Of a stretch of DNA of 64,000 nt, positions 51,203 to 62,080 are shown piece by piece. Each line of letters starts with the position of its first letter. Position 1 is the stretch's first letter. Origin of the DNA: Chionis minor (lineage: Eukaryota > Chordata > Aves > Charadriiformes > Chionididae); the NCBI GenBank assembly GCA_013398295.1, contig VZSF01003931.1, positions 311,211 through 375,210 on the forward strand. Direction: 5' to 3'. A model generated the notes under the pieces. The model was not told where the DNA came from and did not search any database. It worked only from the letters and a program-made list of their open reading frames with translations. Both the position numbers and the translations under genes were made by a program.

Positions 51203-53109
51203 TGCTTGTTGGTGCAAACCCACCTCCTCCATCCAGGCTTAGATAGGTGTGACCAACGAGTATTTTTGTGTCCGGTTTGGTAGCCACAATTAAAGTTATA
51301 CTGTTTCTTTTAAAGCAACAGTGTTGTTCATTGATATCTCAGCTTCTTCTTGTGGATATAGCAAATGCCTTTCTATGTCTTTCTGATAAACATAACTAAT
51401 TGCTAAGAAACAAACATTTCCCACCCTTGAACAACCTTGCGGTCCTGCTGAGGTAAATAGAAATTGCCTGTAGGTCTATGGCAGAATTGGAGCCTGTAGG
51501 TTAAAAAAATGATTTTTCAAACCCTGACCACAGTTTATAAGCTTGCATGGGTCATTTAATTGTCACTTATCTGTGCTCCGTGTTTTGTGCAGCAGAGCAG
51601 GAATATTTTTTTTTATATTAGGAAATGAGAGAAAGACTTTGCTAAGAGACATCTGGCAAATTCAGTGCTCCTATCACAAAAGATTGTCAGCTTTTTAAGA
51701 GATTATAACATATCAGTAGTCTGGAAATATCCTCGGAAGATCATAATTTAATTGTCCAGAAGAATCCTCTCCTTCTTTGTTGTCTGTTTATCTTAGGACA
51801 TTGCTCAGTCTGACAGGGACAAAACTCTTTTACATGCTTTTTGGCAAAGTACACTGAAAACAGGGTGAAGGGATGGAATATGGCCAATTCCACTCTTAAG
51901 TTCAAGGTTAACTTACTTAATTCTTTCATCTTTAGAGAGCACTACATTTATATTTCATTCTGTAGTGGATAAAGTCTGTTCTGTATTTTTAAAGTTGCAT
52001 GCCTGCAGTTCTCTTATTTTAGATCATCGTCATGCTTGAACAGATAAATACTTTCTAAGTGAAATTTGTTGAAACTTCTATATATTGAAACTGCTACAGA
52101 ACAGGTGGGCTATATCAATCACATTTAATCAAATCTTAAGTGATAGATGGTATATTTGCAACTGTATTTCAGGATTTGAACACAGATTCATTATTTGTCA
52201 ATGCCCTTAGTTTGTACTGCTCTTCCAAGTAAAGGCTCTGTGTACAGAACAGAGTCCATCACTTTCTGTAAACCCTAAAACTTATAGCCCTCAAGCATAC
52301 AATTAAGCTAACGTATAATATCTTTTCATATCCCTCAGAAGTTAAAATTTCACCTGGGATAACTAGGAGGCTTGGATATTTAGTATTTTGGTACAGATTG
52401 TGCTTTTTATTAATGTTGCTGCTTACCTTCACAGACACGTTATGGTGGGTTACTGTAGGTGTCCACTAAGCTATTCACCACAGCTTCCTTTCCTTTGAAA
52501 CATGTTTTGTGTTTTTCTGTCAAAGAATTAGTCTCTGTTGCCAGTTAATACTTCAACGGTATGATAAATAAATAACAGTTACCTTCTATGAACTCAAAAG
52601 CCCAAACAGTTAATTTTCAATTATTTACCTGACTACTTAGCTGGAGAGCTATCAAAAGGCAGTATTGCAACTGCCACTTTTGTTGTCTTTTAGCTGATGT
52701 ACCCCATAAGGCACAGTATTTAGTCTTTTAGTTTATATGGCACATATTTCCCATATTTTTCAAGGACCTACAGTTACTTTTTGCAGACCTCAAGTTTTCT
52801 TGAATTATTCTTTTAGGACTATCTCCGCTACAGCAAAGCTACGTGAGTGTCTCTACAAGCAGTGGGAGAACGTTGCAGTCCTTCAGCTGCCTGAAAAAAA
52901 AGTTTGGTCTTGGAACTATGGCAGAAAAAAAGTATTATCCAATGACTAGAAATACTTAATCTACATTAAATTGCTTAGAGTTTTTATATATATGTATCTG
53001 TGAAATAGTTGGCTTAATTTTTGTTGTATTTAAGAAGTTGGTGAACATTTACATCTGTGTACATACTATGTATGTATGAGACTATCATCTCATTTATCTT
53101 TATTCTTCT

Positions 53110-53136
53110 GTTTGTTTTTTTGTTTGTTTTTATTTG
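53110..53136. repeat. TTTG-type simple repeat
   Basis: GTTTG words separated by T runs. This is a low-complexity tract. Confidence 0.8.
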
Positions 53137-55167
53137 TACTACTAAAATCAAGTAAATTGTGCAACATTAATCATTTGACCAAAAAGTATTTTTCTTTCAG
53201 AAATAGATAGCACCCATTCAAAGGTTTCCTTCATTTGTTAGTTCAGTACTTAGTATTTACTCATTCCAAGGCAATATTCCCGTAGTATATCCCTTACCTG
53301 ACAACATTTCACTTTGGGACTTGAAATTGAGCTCCTGCTTCCTCAAAGACCACTATTTTTTGTCCCAGTTAGGAATTTGGATTTAGTTTTTATTTCTCTT
53401 AAGCAAGACAACTTACATACCCTGTGTAATGTTTGCAACCCTTCATGTTTTGTAGTTCATATTGTATCTTGCATTCCTCGTGAAGTGCTGACTACTATTC
53501 CTTCATCTGTTCAGAGACAGTTTTAGGTATCAGTCTGTTCATTCAGGTTCCAGCATCGCTGAATGGAAATATCCCATTCTCTACATTTTTTGTGAAATCT
53601 GCCTTTTGCTGAAAAAAAAGATCAATGAAAACCCCCAAAATTTATGCAGGTTACAGTATGGGGAGGAGGGAGTAATCCTAAAAGCCGTGTAAACTGATTG
53701 CATTGGTATAGGTTAGAAACTAAAAGTTACAGGGAAGAGAGCTTCTCATTTTGAATTTTAGGGGACTGACAATCCTGGTTTGGTTTAGTTTTGGTTTTTC
53801 CCCCAAAAGTGGTGAAATTTACAGATTTAATTGAGTTCCCCACTAAATTCTCACTGAATTTAGAAAACTCAGTTTTCTACTTCCATTAGTTGCCAGGCTT
53901 TTCCCCTTGCAATTTTTGATGCCTATTTAGCACTGCTCATCTTCTATTATCTGTGTGTTTGCAGTTAGTAATTTCTCACAGCCCATTTCTAAGGAGAGGG
54001 TGGGCGATTAAAAACATGCTCTTGGACCCTTGGAGTGGATATTACTGCAGGGGAAGCTTCTTCCTGGGAGAACCTGAATGTCTGATTCGGATTTTATTTG
54101 GAGGAACCCAGTTGTTTACAGACTAAAAAGAACTGCTTTTGCCATTTGTATTGGTATGTTTATTTTCTCTCTGGTCAGATAGGACTAATGGTGTGTGTTG
54201 TGTGGTGGAGCATCTGTTGATTCAGAGAACTGTGAACAAATGGCGATGACAAAGTCAAAAGCCATGCTCTGGCAAAGAGGAGACAGGGCTGTGTGCCAGC
54301 GCCGAGTAGCAGAGGATGATTGTCACTGACAACGCAGGCTATTGGTGGCAGGAAAGTAGGAGGCTTTCTGTTTATTTTATGTCACTTTTGCTTCCTTATT
54401 GGCAAGCTACTGATCTAAGTTGACCTGCATGTGAAAACACTGGGTGGTACTGACTGGCAAGTATGTTTGACATGAGGATGAAAATTACATACTGGCCTCC
54501 CACCTCAGTTTTCCTGTGATTTGCATGCAGCCAAATGCTATCCCATGCTGCGTATCAGGGAACACACTGACATTTTCTTCATTCAAAAGCGTAGTGTGAC
54601 ATGCAGAGCTAGCAGGGAATGGAGTAAAATCAAGCAAGCAAATAATGTATTTCTTCTAGCATTTAGCGCATTGTCGTGGGAAAAGGCACCCTTCTTTCCT
54701 CCATTGGTGCAACGGGAAGGACGGCGGTCCGCTCTGAAAAGTAGCTATGCAATATGCCCTCCCTGAGCAGTTTGCAGAGAGAGTAGAAAACAGATAAAAA
54801 TCCAAATGTGCAGCTTATAAATTGAGCATGAGAAAAACCCTTCTGTGTATTGTGTACTTTGTTGTGACTATTAATTTGCTGCAGGCAATGTAAGTTGTCA
54901 TCTTCGTGGTTTAGCATCTGAAACTCTTTTTCAGGGCACCAGGTTGTTACCTGTGGCCATAAGCCCTTGCTGAACGGGGAGCAGGCTGTTCCCCAGGTTT
55001 CTGGGGTCGGCTGGGTGCACTTCAGCAGAGCCGCCTGCTGCAGCGGGCAGAGGGGCAAAGCGAGCACGCCAGCACTGTCTGTGATTTCAGTCTCTCCCTT
55101 CTGACACGTGCTACGCTCTGGCAACGTCAGGTGCCAGGTAGATAGAAAAAATCACCGCCACGATGAC

Positions 55168-55573
55168 CTGAAAACAGAGGGGAAAAGAAAATAAGCTGCG
55201 TGATGGTCAGCACTGCTGCCTCAAATCTTTCTTGCTCCTCGCTTTAGTCTTCACCACCCCGTTGGCTCTCAGTTCATTGAGCTACACCCAGGCTGCCACT
55301 GAGTCCTTATCTCCACCCAATTTTATCACACCTGCCTCCCTGTGTTTGTGTTCCCTAACTTATCCTTGCCTGCGCAGTGGCCGCCTTCTCACTGTTCTGC
55401 TGATGCCGCTGACATTTTTGCTGGGCTTTTCAATTTCACTCTTTCCATAGCTTCTGTTCCCATAACTTTAGACCAAAACTCATATTTCTTTTGAATATTT
55501 CTTTTTAGTGCTTCTGTCCCCACCTTCCTCCACCTTGCCAGTCTTCCTGGAAAATCTCAGGATTTTTCATTTG
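55168..55573. other. Non-coding stretch before CR1 copy E
   Basis: It begins with the pyrimidine tract, on the minus strand, of the possible splice acceptor described in the findings. The rest has short plus-strand frames only, with no recognisable product. Confidence 0.5.
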
Positions 55574-55832
55574 AGAGGTAATGGCTTTAAACTAAAAGAG
55601 GGTAGATTTAGACTAGATATAAGGGAGATTTTTTTTTACAGTGAGGGTGGTGAAACACTGACACAAGTTGCCCAGAGAGGTGGTAGATGCCCCATCCCTG
55701 GAAACCTTCAAGGTCAGGTTGGACGGGGCTCTGAGCACCCTGATCTAGTTGAAGATGTCCCTTACTGCTTACTGCAGGGGGGGTGGACTAGGTGACCTTT
55801 AAAGATCCTTTCCAACCCAAACTATTCTGTCA
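55574..55832 (+). mobile_element. CR1 LINE copy E, short 3' fragment
   Basis: It begins GAGGTAATGGCTTTAAACTA, encoding [19 protein letters not shown], the ORF2 C-terminus, and continues with TGCCCAGAGAGGTGGTAGAT and CCATCCCTGG. The 3' UTR holds GGTGGACTAGGTGACC and TCCTTTCCAACCCAAACTAT, then a degraded octamer (ATTCTGT). The 3' type matches copy A. The coding remnant is dead: extra T in a T run shifts the frame after REIFF, and in the correct frame the usual tryptophan codon after KH is TGA. Confidence 0.92.
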
Positions 55833-56049
55833 GGATGTCAGGATCCTGGGAGCACCAGCATGCTGTGCAGCTCCTTTCCCCTCCACGGAGTTAGCTCCAG
55901 TGTTCCACACAGCTATGTGAAATGGTGTAGCCTGGGATCAGATTTGTAGGAAAGCTGTGAGAAGCCTTCTCCCCCTTTCCTCTAGGAGCTGCTTTTCCGC
56001 TGGCCTTTCCTGGGACCTTGCCTGAGCTGTGTTTCAGCTGAGCTGTGTT

Positions 56050-56290
56050 GGCCAGGCACCCTCTGCCCCTGCCCCTGCTCTGCCACTTCCCCATCTTGGC
56101 AGGACCTCGGACCTGCCACATCGCAATGGCCTTGTCCGGTGATCCCGGTCCACGTCTGCCCCGACTGCGATCAGCCCAGACCCCGCCGCTTGGCCAGAGG
56201 CCACGGGCTTGTGCCCTGGGGGTGAGGGGCTGCCTGTGGCCCCCGGCTGCCCTCACCCAGCGGCCCCCTCCCGCCCAACCCTTTTCAGAG
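56050..56290. other. GC-rich block with clustered CG
   Basis: Strongly GC-rich (many CCCC and GGGG runs) with about a dozen CG dinucleotides, for example TCCGGTGATCCCGG and CCCCGCCGC. The CG observed/expected ratio looks near 0.5, below strict CpG-island thresholds. A regulatory role is possible but unproven. Confidence 0.4.
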
Positions 56291-57379
56291 CAACCCCAGC
56301 ACCCTCTTTGGATGCAGCAGTTTGTCTCTTGTTTGTGTGGTAAACGGCTTGTCGTTAAATCGTTTCAGTCAACTGGAAACATTCATTGGCTTGAACTGCA
56401 CACTTAAAGAGCTGGCAGCCCTGAACTTGTTGCTATGCTCTGCACAGGCAGTGGCCTTGAATTTCTGCTTGCGATAATGGATATTCCGCTTTTTCCGCTT
56501 TTCACCAAAAAACATGATTCGATTGATTCCTGTGGTGTTCCCTGATTTTTGTGGGTCTTATGGTGATGACAGCAGATGGGTCTGGCTGTGAAGCCAGACA
56601 ACCCACCAGGGAATCGCTACTGGGTCAAGTGTAAGAGCTTGCTTTGTTTATCCTGTGATGCAAGTTGTTAGTGTGATGAATGAGGACCAATAAACCAAAC
56701 AAAGAGAGTTCTTAACTAATGATGGATAGAAAAATCAATCCAGAGGTCAGAAACATCATAGAGGAAGCATGCACAGTAGAGTGCAAAACCAGCAGTAATG
56801 AGGATATAGGAAAAGATCATATCAAACAGATTTTTTGCTAAGCACAAGAGCTCAAAATGTATGCAGAGGTTCAGTGCTGTCATGGGCTTGGGCTGTCAGC
56901 CCGAGGAGAATGATGTGATCAGAAAACCAGGTGAAGGGAAGAACTGAAAACCAGAATTTTCCCGTCAGTATTACAGATAGTCTATAGAGGGATATCCTGC
57001 AGCAAGTCATGCTGCACTTCGTGCCAGTTTTGGAGCAGCAGTGATTTGAAGTAAATCACTCTGTAAGTGTGGGAGAGTGTTTGGAGGGAAGTTTTGTGTG
57101 TTATCTTGGATACAGCCTTTGCTGCTGTTTGAAACGGAAGGCCTAGGAGAACATGAAAGTAGTACTTTCTCCAGCTCTGTATGTATGGCTAGCTCTTGCA
57201 AGTCAAGTGACGTTTTGAGTAGCAACTGCCTCATATTGAGGACCTTCACAGAAGGAGAGGAAAGGCTTAGATTTCATATAGAACACGTGAACATACAGAG
57301 TGGCATTTTTCTCAGCATATACAGAATATCTTTTACAGCTGAAATATGACAGATGTATATAGTAGTCTGCACCCTATAT

Positions 57380-57401
57380 AATAATAACTATAGTTATTAT
57401 T
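57380..57401. other. Perfect 22-bp AT-rich palindrome
   Basis: Each half reads AATAATAACTA from the outside in on its own strand, with no spacer and CTATAG at the centre. It lies in a highly AT-rich patch (57350-57500) with many TATA and TATAAT words. It may extrude a cruciform or simply reflect base composition. Confidence 0.7.
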
Positions 57402-58046
57402 TTATATTGTAACTATATAATACATAGTGTGATATTTTAAATCTGTGCTGTATAATAGAATACAGTATAATATATGTAGTAGGGACAATTATATTGGCAT
57501 ACAATTTATATAATTGTATCAAATAATCTGATTGTTTCAGAACAGTTATTAAAGAAAGCATTTTTGTATAATTAATTAGTATCTTTGATATCTGAGAACA
57601 CTGAATTAACCAGTAAAGCAGAACAAACAGTTGTTTTGTTGGGGAACATGTTTAAGTATTGATAGCAAAGTGGTCCATACAAGATCAAAATCACATTTTC
57701 AGCTTTAAAGACTGAACTGACACCCTTGCTTTTGTTCAGCCTCGTACGACTCCTCTGTAGGAACTGTGGGGCTGGTGCAATTCTCCTCCTGACTCCTCAG
57801 GTTTTATTAGATAACCCCTGTTAGATTCCCAATCTTCTATACCCTCCGGTACTGTTGGTTACTGTAGTACTAAAAAGCCGCAGTCATCAACCAGGGACCC
57901 CTTTGAACAAGCAAAATAAAAAGCCTGTCCCTCTCTTGGTGAGAATTACTCGTAAGTAATTGTGAGTAGAAGTAAAACCTAAAAGGCAAAGACAGGTGGG
58001 GAATTGCAAAGAAACAGTGAAAGAAAATCAGTGGAGAGGGTAGACA

Positions 58047-59075
58047 GTGGTCTCAGCTTTCCTGAGCAGCCCGCATGTTGTCAATTTATCTGTAATTATC
58101 ATGATAAGGAACTGGCTGGATGGCCGCACTCAAAGGGTTGTGGTTAATGGGTCAATGTCCATGTGGCGGCCAGTGACGAGTGGTGTCCCGCAAGGGTCAG
58201 TACTGGGACCAGTCCTATTTAACATCTTTGTTGGAGACATGGACAGTGGGATAGAGTGCACCCTCAGCAAGTTTGCTGATGACACCAAGCTCGGTGGCGC
58301 GGTTGACACACTGGAGGGAAGGGATGCCATCCAGAGGGACCTGGACAGGCTTGAGAGGTGGGCTAATGCAAATGGCATGAAGTTCAACCAAGCCAAGTGC
58401 AGAGTCCTACACCTGGGACATGGCAATCCCGGGCATAAATACAGGCTGGGCAGAGAATGGCTGGAGAGCAGCCCTGAGGAGAAGGACTTGGGAGTGCTCA
58501 TGGATGAGAAGCTCAACATGAGCCGGCAGTGCGCGCCGGCAGCCCAGAAAGCCAACCGTATCCTGGGTTGCATCAAAAGAAGCGTGGCCAGCAGGGCACG
58601 GGAGGTGATTCTCCCCCTCTACTCTGCGCTTGTGAGACCCCACCTGGAGTACTGTGTCCAGCTCTGGAGTCCTCAACATAGAAAGGACATGGAACTGTTG
58701 GAACAGGTCCAGCGAAGGGCCACTAAGATGATTAGAGGGATGGAGCACCTCTCCTATGAGGACAGGCTGAGAGAGCTGGGGCTGTTCAGCCTGGAGAAGA
58801 GAAGGCTCCGGGGAGACCTGATAGCAGCCTTTCAGTATCTGAAGGGAGCCTACAGGAGAGCTGGAGAGGGACTCTTTGTCAGGAAGTCTAGTGATAGGAC
58901 CAGGGGTAATGGTTTTAAATTGGAAGAGGGGAGATTTAGGTTAGATATTAGGAAGAAGTTCTTTACTGTGAGGGTGGTGAGGCACTGGAACAGGTTACCC
59001 AGGGAAGTTGTGGAGGCCCCATCCCTGGAAGTGTTTAAGGCCAGGCTGGATGGGGCTTTGAGCAACCTGCTCTAG
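58047..59075 (+). CDS. CR1 ORF2 C-terminal fragment: partial reverse transcriptase and C-terminal region
   Basis: An open frame of 342 codons. Residues 1-19 come from flanking host DNA, and CR1 begins at about residue 20. RT motifs are visible: [17 protein letters not shown] at residues 45-61 and the catalytic FADDTKLGG at 76-84 (FADD at 58272-58283). The conserved C-terminal part follows: [14 protein letters not shown] (145-158), [20 protein letters not shown] (195-214), [18 protein letters not shown] (243-260), [11 protein letters not shown] (296-306) and LDGALSNLL at the end. The N-terminal endonuclease domain and the first RT motifs are missing, so it cannot mobilise itself. Family ORF2 proteins are roughly 900-1000 residues, so about a third remains. 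Expression is unlikely unless a host promoter reads through. Confidence 0.9.
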   Translation: MVSAFLSSPHVVNLSVIIMIRNWLDGRTQRVVVNGSMSMWRPVTSGVPQGSVLGPVLFNIFVGDMDSGIECTLSKFADDTKLGGAVDTLEGRDAIQRDLDRLERWANANGMKFNQAKCRVLHLGHGNPGHKYRLGREWLESSPEEKDLGVLMDEKLNMSRQCAPAAQKANRILGCIKRSVASRAREVILPLYSALVRPHLEYCVQLWSPQHRKDMELLEQVQRRATKMIRGMEHLSYEDRLRELGLFSLEKRRLRGDLIAAFQYLKGAYRRAGEGLFVRKSSDRTRGNGFKLEEGRFRLDIRKKFFTVRVVRHWNRLPREVVEAPSLEVFKARLDGALSNLL

Positions 59076-59085
59076 TGAGAGGTGT

Positions 59086-59102
59086 CCCTGCCCATGGCAG
59101 GG
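59086..59102 (+). other. CR1 3' UTR hairpin (copy F)
   Basis: CCCTGCC (59086-59092), loop CAT, GGCAGGG (59096-59102): a perfect 7-bp stem eleven bases after the ORF2 stop. It is identical in copy B on the element strand. It is probably part of the structured RNA end recognised during target-primed reverse transcription (inference from LINE biology). Confidence 0.75.
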
Positions 59103-59150
59103 GGGTTGGAACTTGATGATCTATCTTTAAGGTCCCTTCCAACTCTAACC

Positions 59151-59169
59151 ATTCTATGATTCTATGATA
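59151..59169 (+). repeat. CR1 terminal octamer repeats
   Basis: ATTCTATG twice in tandem, then ATAG. This is the diagnostic CR1 3' terminus in place of a poly-A tail, and it marks the exact insertion boundary. Confidence 0.93.
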
Positions 59170-60800
59170 GCAAAAAAGATTTAAAAGAGGATTTGACGGA
59201 GGGCAATGCAGTGATTTTGCAGGTGTTGCAGAGAATTCCTCCAAAGCATGAAGTGCAATTGGATGAAGCGCAGAAATGCTTGACTGAAAATTTAACAAGG
59301 GGCTAAGTAAAAATAACTTCCAGACTAATTGTAAGTTGGCTCTTCAGTGCCAAGTGAGAATAATAATGAGAGTGGTCCATGGGAGGGACCATGAAGTTGC
59401 ATGTATTTGGAGATACCAGAGAAAGGAGTGCAGGGATGCGAGGAGAGAGGTCACACAGAGTGATGCATCAGAAGAACGGTCTTTGCGGTGTCACTCTGAT
59501 TAGGTGCTGTGTTTGTCCAGGCCAGAGGACAACATTTTTTATTAATCTAGTCCTGAGATGATGAGGATCTGGACAAGGGTATTAATTAAGTGAATATTAA
59601 AAGATTGTATGTGAGCAACATTTGCAGAAAGGTTCTACAAGACTTGGTCTGGATTGGATGACCTAAGGATGATCTGGGTTGGAGATAACATTCAGACAGG
59701 TGTTGTAAATGGTGGGCTAGATGGTGCCACTGTACACGGCAATTCAGGAAGGATCTGGTAGGATGAATTTGTGGGAGTGGGTAATAAAACCCCCAATTTG
59801 GCTATGTTGAGCTTAAGCTGATGCCTGAATTTACTGTATCAGAAATGTTAGTTGAGATACTAATATGAAAGGAGTGTGGTAGTACTGGAGTACTGGAGTA
59901 GAGGTGTAACATCCAAAGAGGAGGTGGTAGGTGACACTGTGTTTATAGATGAGATTGTACCACAGTGAAGTTTTAAGAGGACAGAAGACCAAATAATTCT
60001 CCACAGAGCATAGAAGAAAGCATGAAGTTGTTCCTCTGGATGACATCCAGAGCAACAGATAGATCAGGATAAGACTGTGTCAAGGAAGCCAAAACTTCAG
60101 AAGGAAAAACTCCTAACCATGAAAAACTGTTGGCATGTCATGAAGAATGAAAAATGAACCCAGTTCCTGGGGTCTGGATAACTAGAAATGCTAGAGGTGT
60201 CAAGAGCTGCTGTGTTTGAGTGCAAAAGGTAAAAGCCAGCAGAAAAGAAAGAAAGAGACTTCATGCAGTAGTTTTAAAGCCATATAGAGTTGAAAGAAGG
60301 CAGGAAGATGTAATGGGGGCTGCAGAAGCAAATGAGGCTAAGGAAAACCCTAGGGATTTTTTTTTCTTTGTGAAAGGAAAAAACGGTGAGAATGGGAGAG
60401 AATGAAAGCAGGCAGGGATCGGGAAATGAGAGTTTCTGAGGGAAATCATGAAACTGAGATTGCTGTGGCTCTAAGGAGGGTGGAACATATAGCAGGACTG
60501 AGCATGAGCATTTTCTGTGCTTCAAGGATAAGGTAGGGAAAGGAAGGGAAAGCGAAGGAAGAAGACGACTAATTGCTGTTTTGTCAGATTTCTGTTGGAG
60601 AAATAGGCATGTGGAAAGAGAGGTAGAGACAGGAGGATTTGAGAATTGGAGTCCAGGAGGTGACAGTCATTGTGGATGTGATAAATACATGGTAGAATAA
60701 GAATTTTCTACCCAGGAAAAGTGGAGGCAAACAGAATTAATTTGTTGTGGAAGAATAGAGCCTTTACACAGGAGCAGAAGAGGAGGATGTTGATGAAGAG
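59170..60800. other. Non-coding stretch
   Basis: Purine-rich, A/G-biased sequence (for example 60240-60560) with short frames only. No gene recognised. Confidence 0.55.
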
Positions 60801-60915
60801 AGGTGGTGCTTAGGGGAATGATTTAGTGGTGGACTTGGTAGTGTTGGGTTAATGGTTGGACTCAGTGATCTTAAGGGTCTTTTAAAACCTCAACGATTTT
60901 ATGATTCTATGATCC
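60801..60915 (+). mobile_element. CR1 LINE copy G, 3' stub of about 115 bp
   Basis: It starts AGGTGGTGCTTAGGGGAATG and continues TTTAGTGGTGGACTTGG, GTTGGGTTAATGGTTGGACTC and AGTGATCTTAAGGGTC. It ends with a slightly degraded octamer pair (TTTTATGATTCTATGATCC). The 3' type matches copy D and supplies the tip that D lacks. No coding sequence is retained. Confidence 0.92.
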
Positions 60916-61655
60916 AAGGCTGGGATTAGACTACAGTAAGGAAGAATAACAAAAAAATAATAGAAAGAAGTGCATGAAACAGTGGGATTTGAACAACTAG
61001 TTACTGAAATAAAATGAAGATTTGTACAACGTCTACAAGAAATGACTGCATTAAATGGCTTTGTGCTCTCAGAATACACTCTGCTAGAGAGGGGTTCCTG
61101 TGACTGACAGTACCTCACAGTCCACTGTGTAGAATACCTTAAAGCCTTCCATGAGCACCTTCCCATTTCAAATTGGGTAGAAGTTTCACAAGTCTGGAGT
61201 TTCTACTTTGAAATGGTAATGAGCCAGGAGGGCTAGGAGGCTGTGTGTATTGTACTGAAACGCATATTTATGATGAAGGATAAATCTTTGTCTTTATGCC
61301 TGTAAGCTTCTGATTTCTACCTAGACATAGTAAGAACGTGAATGCCCGATATGTTCATTTATATTAGAAGTGCGGAACCCAAGTAATAAAGCAAGCAGAG
61401 TGGGGCATTTTCATTATATGTTTTTCATCACTGGCAAATCAGAGAATGCTAAAAAATACAAATAAATATGCAGAGAAGGCTAATGTATTATCAGCATGAA
61501 TTGTCATATTTCCTTGGGATACATGTGTTAACATGGTGGAATGCATAGGCAGTACTTCAATGTAATGAAATGCACCTATAACAAACACTCGTATTTGTGT
61601 TTGCTGACACCAGTAGCTTCAACAAAATATTGATTTGGTCATTTTCTAGACCTTA

Positions 61656-61691
61656 CCCATTTGAACAGTAAAACCCATTTGAACAGTAAAA
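61656..61691. repeat. 18-bp perfect tandem duplication
   Basis: CCCATTTGAACAGTAAAA occurs twice in direct succession and is followed by CCC. Confidence 0.92.
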
Positions 61692-62050
61692 CCCTTCTTA
61701 TCTTTGTGATCTTCCAAAGAATGTGGCATCAGTTTCTCTCTTTATTGTCTGCGCTTCTTGTGAAGTTCTCTGATGGAGGGAGGACTTACGTTATTCCCCA
61801 AAGCTTCTAGTCTTTCTTTGAGAAACCCCTCAGATTACATGCAAATTCCAAAATACCAGGCAAAGATTGCAGAAATTCTAAGAATGCTTTTTTCTACATA
61901 AAATAAATATTTTTATTGCTTTACTACAACACCAGTGACATCCACATGGAGATGTTTTCCATTTCAAATTTCAAATAGGAATATCAACTCTGAATTTAAT
62001 GTGTAATTTACCTTTAGCTCTTCATAAAATGTAGAAAGTTAGTTTCTTTC

Positions 62051-62080
62051 TGAGTCATGAAAATTCATTTTCTGAGTCAT
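62051..62080. promoter_or_regulatory. Paired AP-1 (TGAGTCAT) consensus sites
   Basis: TGAGTCAT at 62051-62058 and again at 62073-62080, 22 bp apart. Each is embedded in a similar TTTCTGAGTCATNAAAA context, so they may be halves of a small duplication. TGAGTCA is the canonical AP-1 element. Whether the sites are used is unknown. Confidence 0.3.

Larger units (their letters stand above)
49850..54950. other. AT-rich non-coding stretch
   Basis: No gene recognised. It contains the 46-bp tandem duplication (51111-51202) and a TTTG-type simple repeat (53110-53136). A GC-richer patch at 50520-50900 gives four overlapping frames under 105 codons on both strands, without a domain signature. Confidence 0.5.
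55833..58103. other. Non-coding stretch with GC-rich and AT-rich patches
   Basis: No recognised gene. It holds a GC-rich block at 56050-56290, crossed by open frames on both strands (121 and 120 codons) without a domain signature, and a very AT-rich patch at 57350-57500 with a perfect 22-bp palindrome. It ends at the 5' truncation point of CR1 copy F. Confidence 0.5.
58104..59169 (+). mobile_element. CR1 LINE copy F, best-preserved copy, plus strand
   Basis: It starts inside the reverse-transcriptase domain ([17 protein letters not shown]) and runs to a clean 3' end with two perfect ATTCTATG octamers and ATAG. It is 5'-truncated, as most CR1 insertions are, but the retained part of ORF2 is open to its natural TAG. 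The 3' UTR contains GAGAGGTGTCC, the 7-bp hairpin and GGTCCCTTCCAACTCTAACC. Subfamily B/F. No frameshift or nonsense change is visible, so it is probably the most recent insertion here. No clear target-site duplication is seen, as is usual for CR1. Confidence 0.96.

Noticed and set aside
58130..58748. Open frames of 148 and 113 codons on the minus strand
   Set aside because: They are antisense shadows of the CR1 ORF2 remnant in copy F.
60960..61030. TGGGATTTGAAC, resembling the complement of a tRNA B box
   Set aside because: There is no matching A box, no acceptor-stem pairing and no cloverleaf, so it is a chance match.
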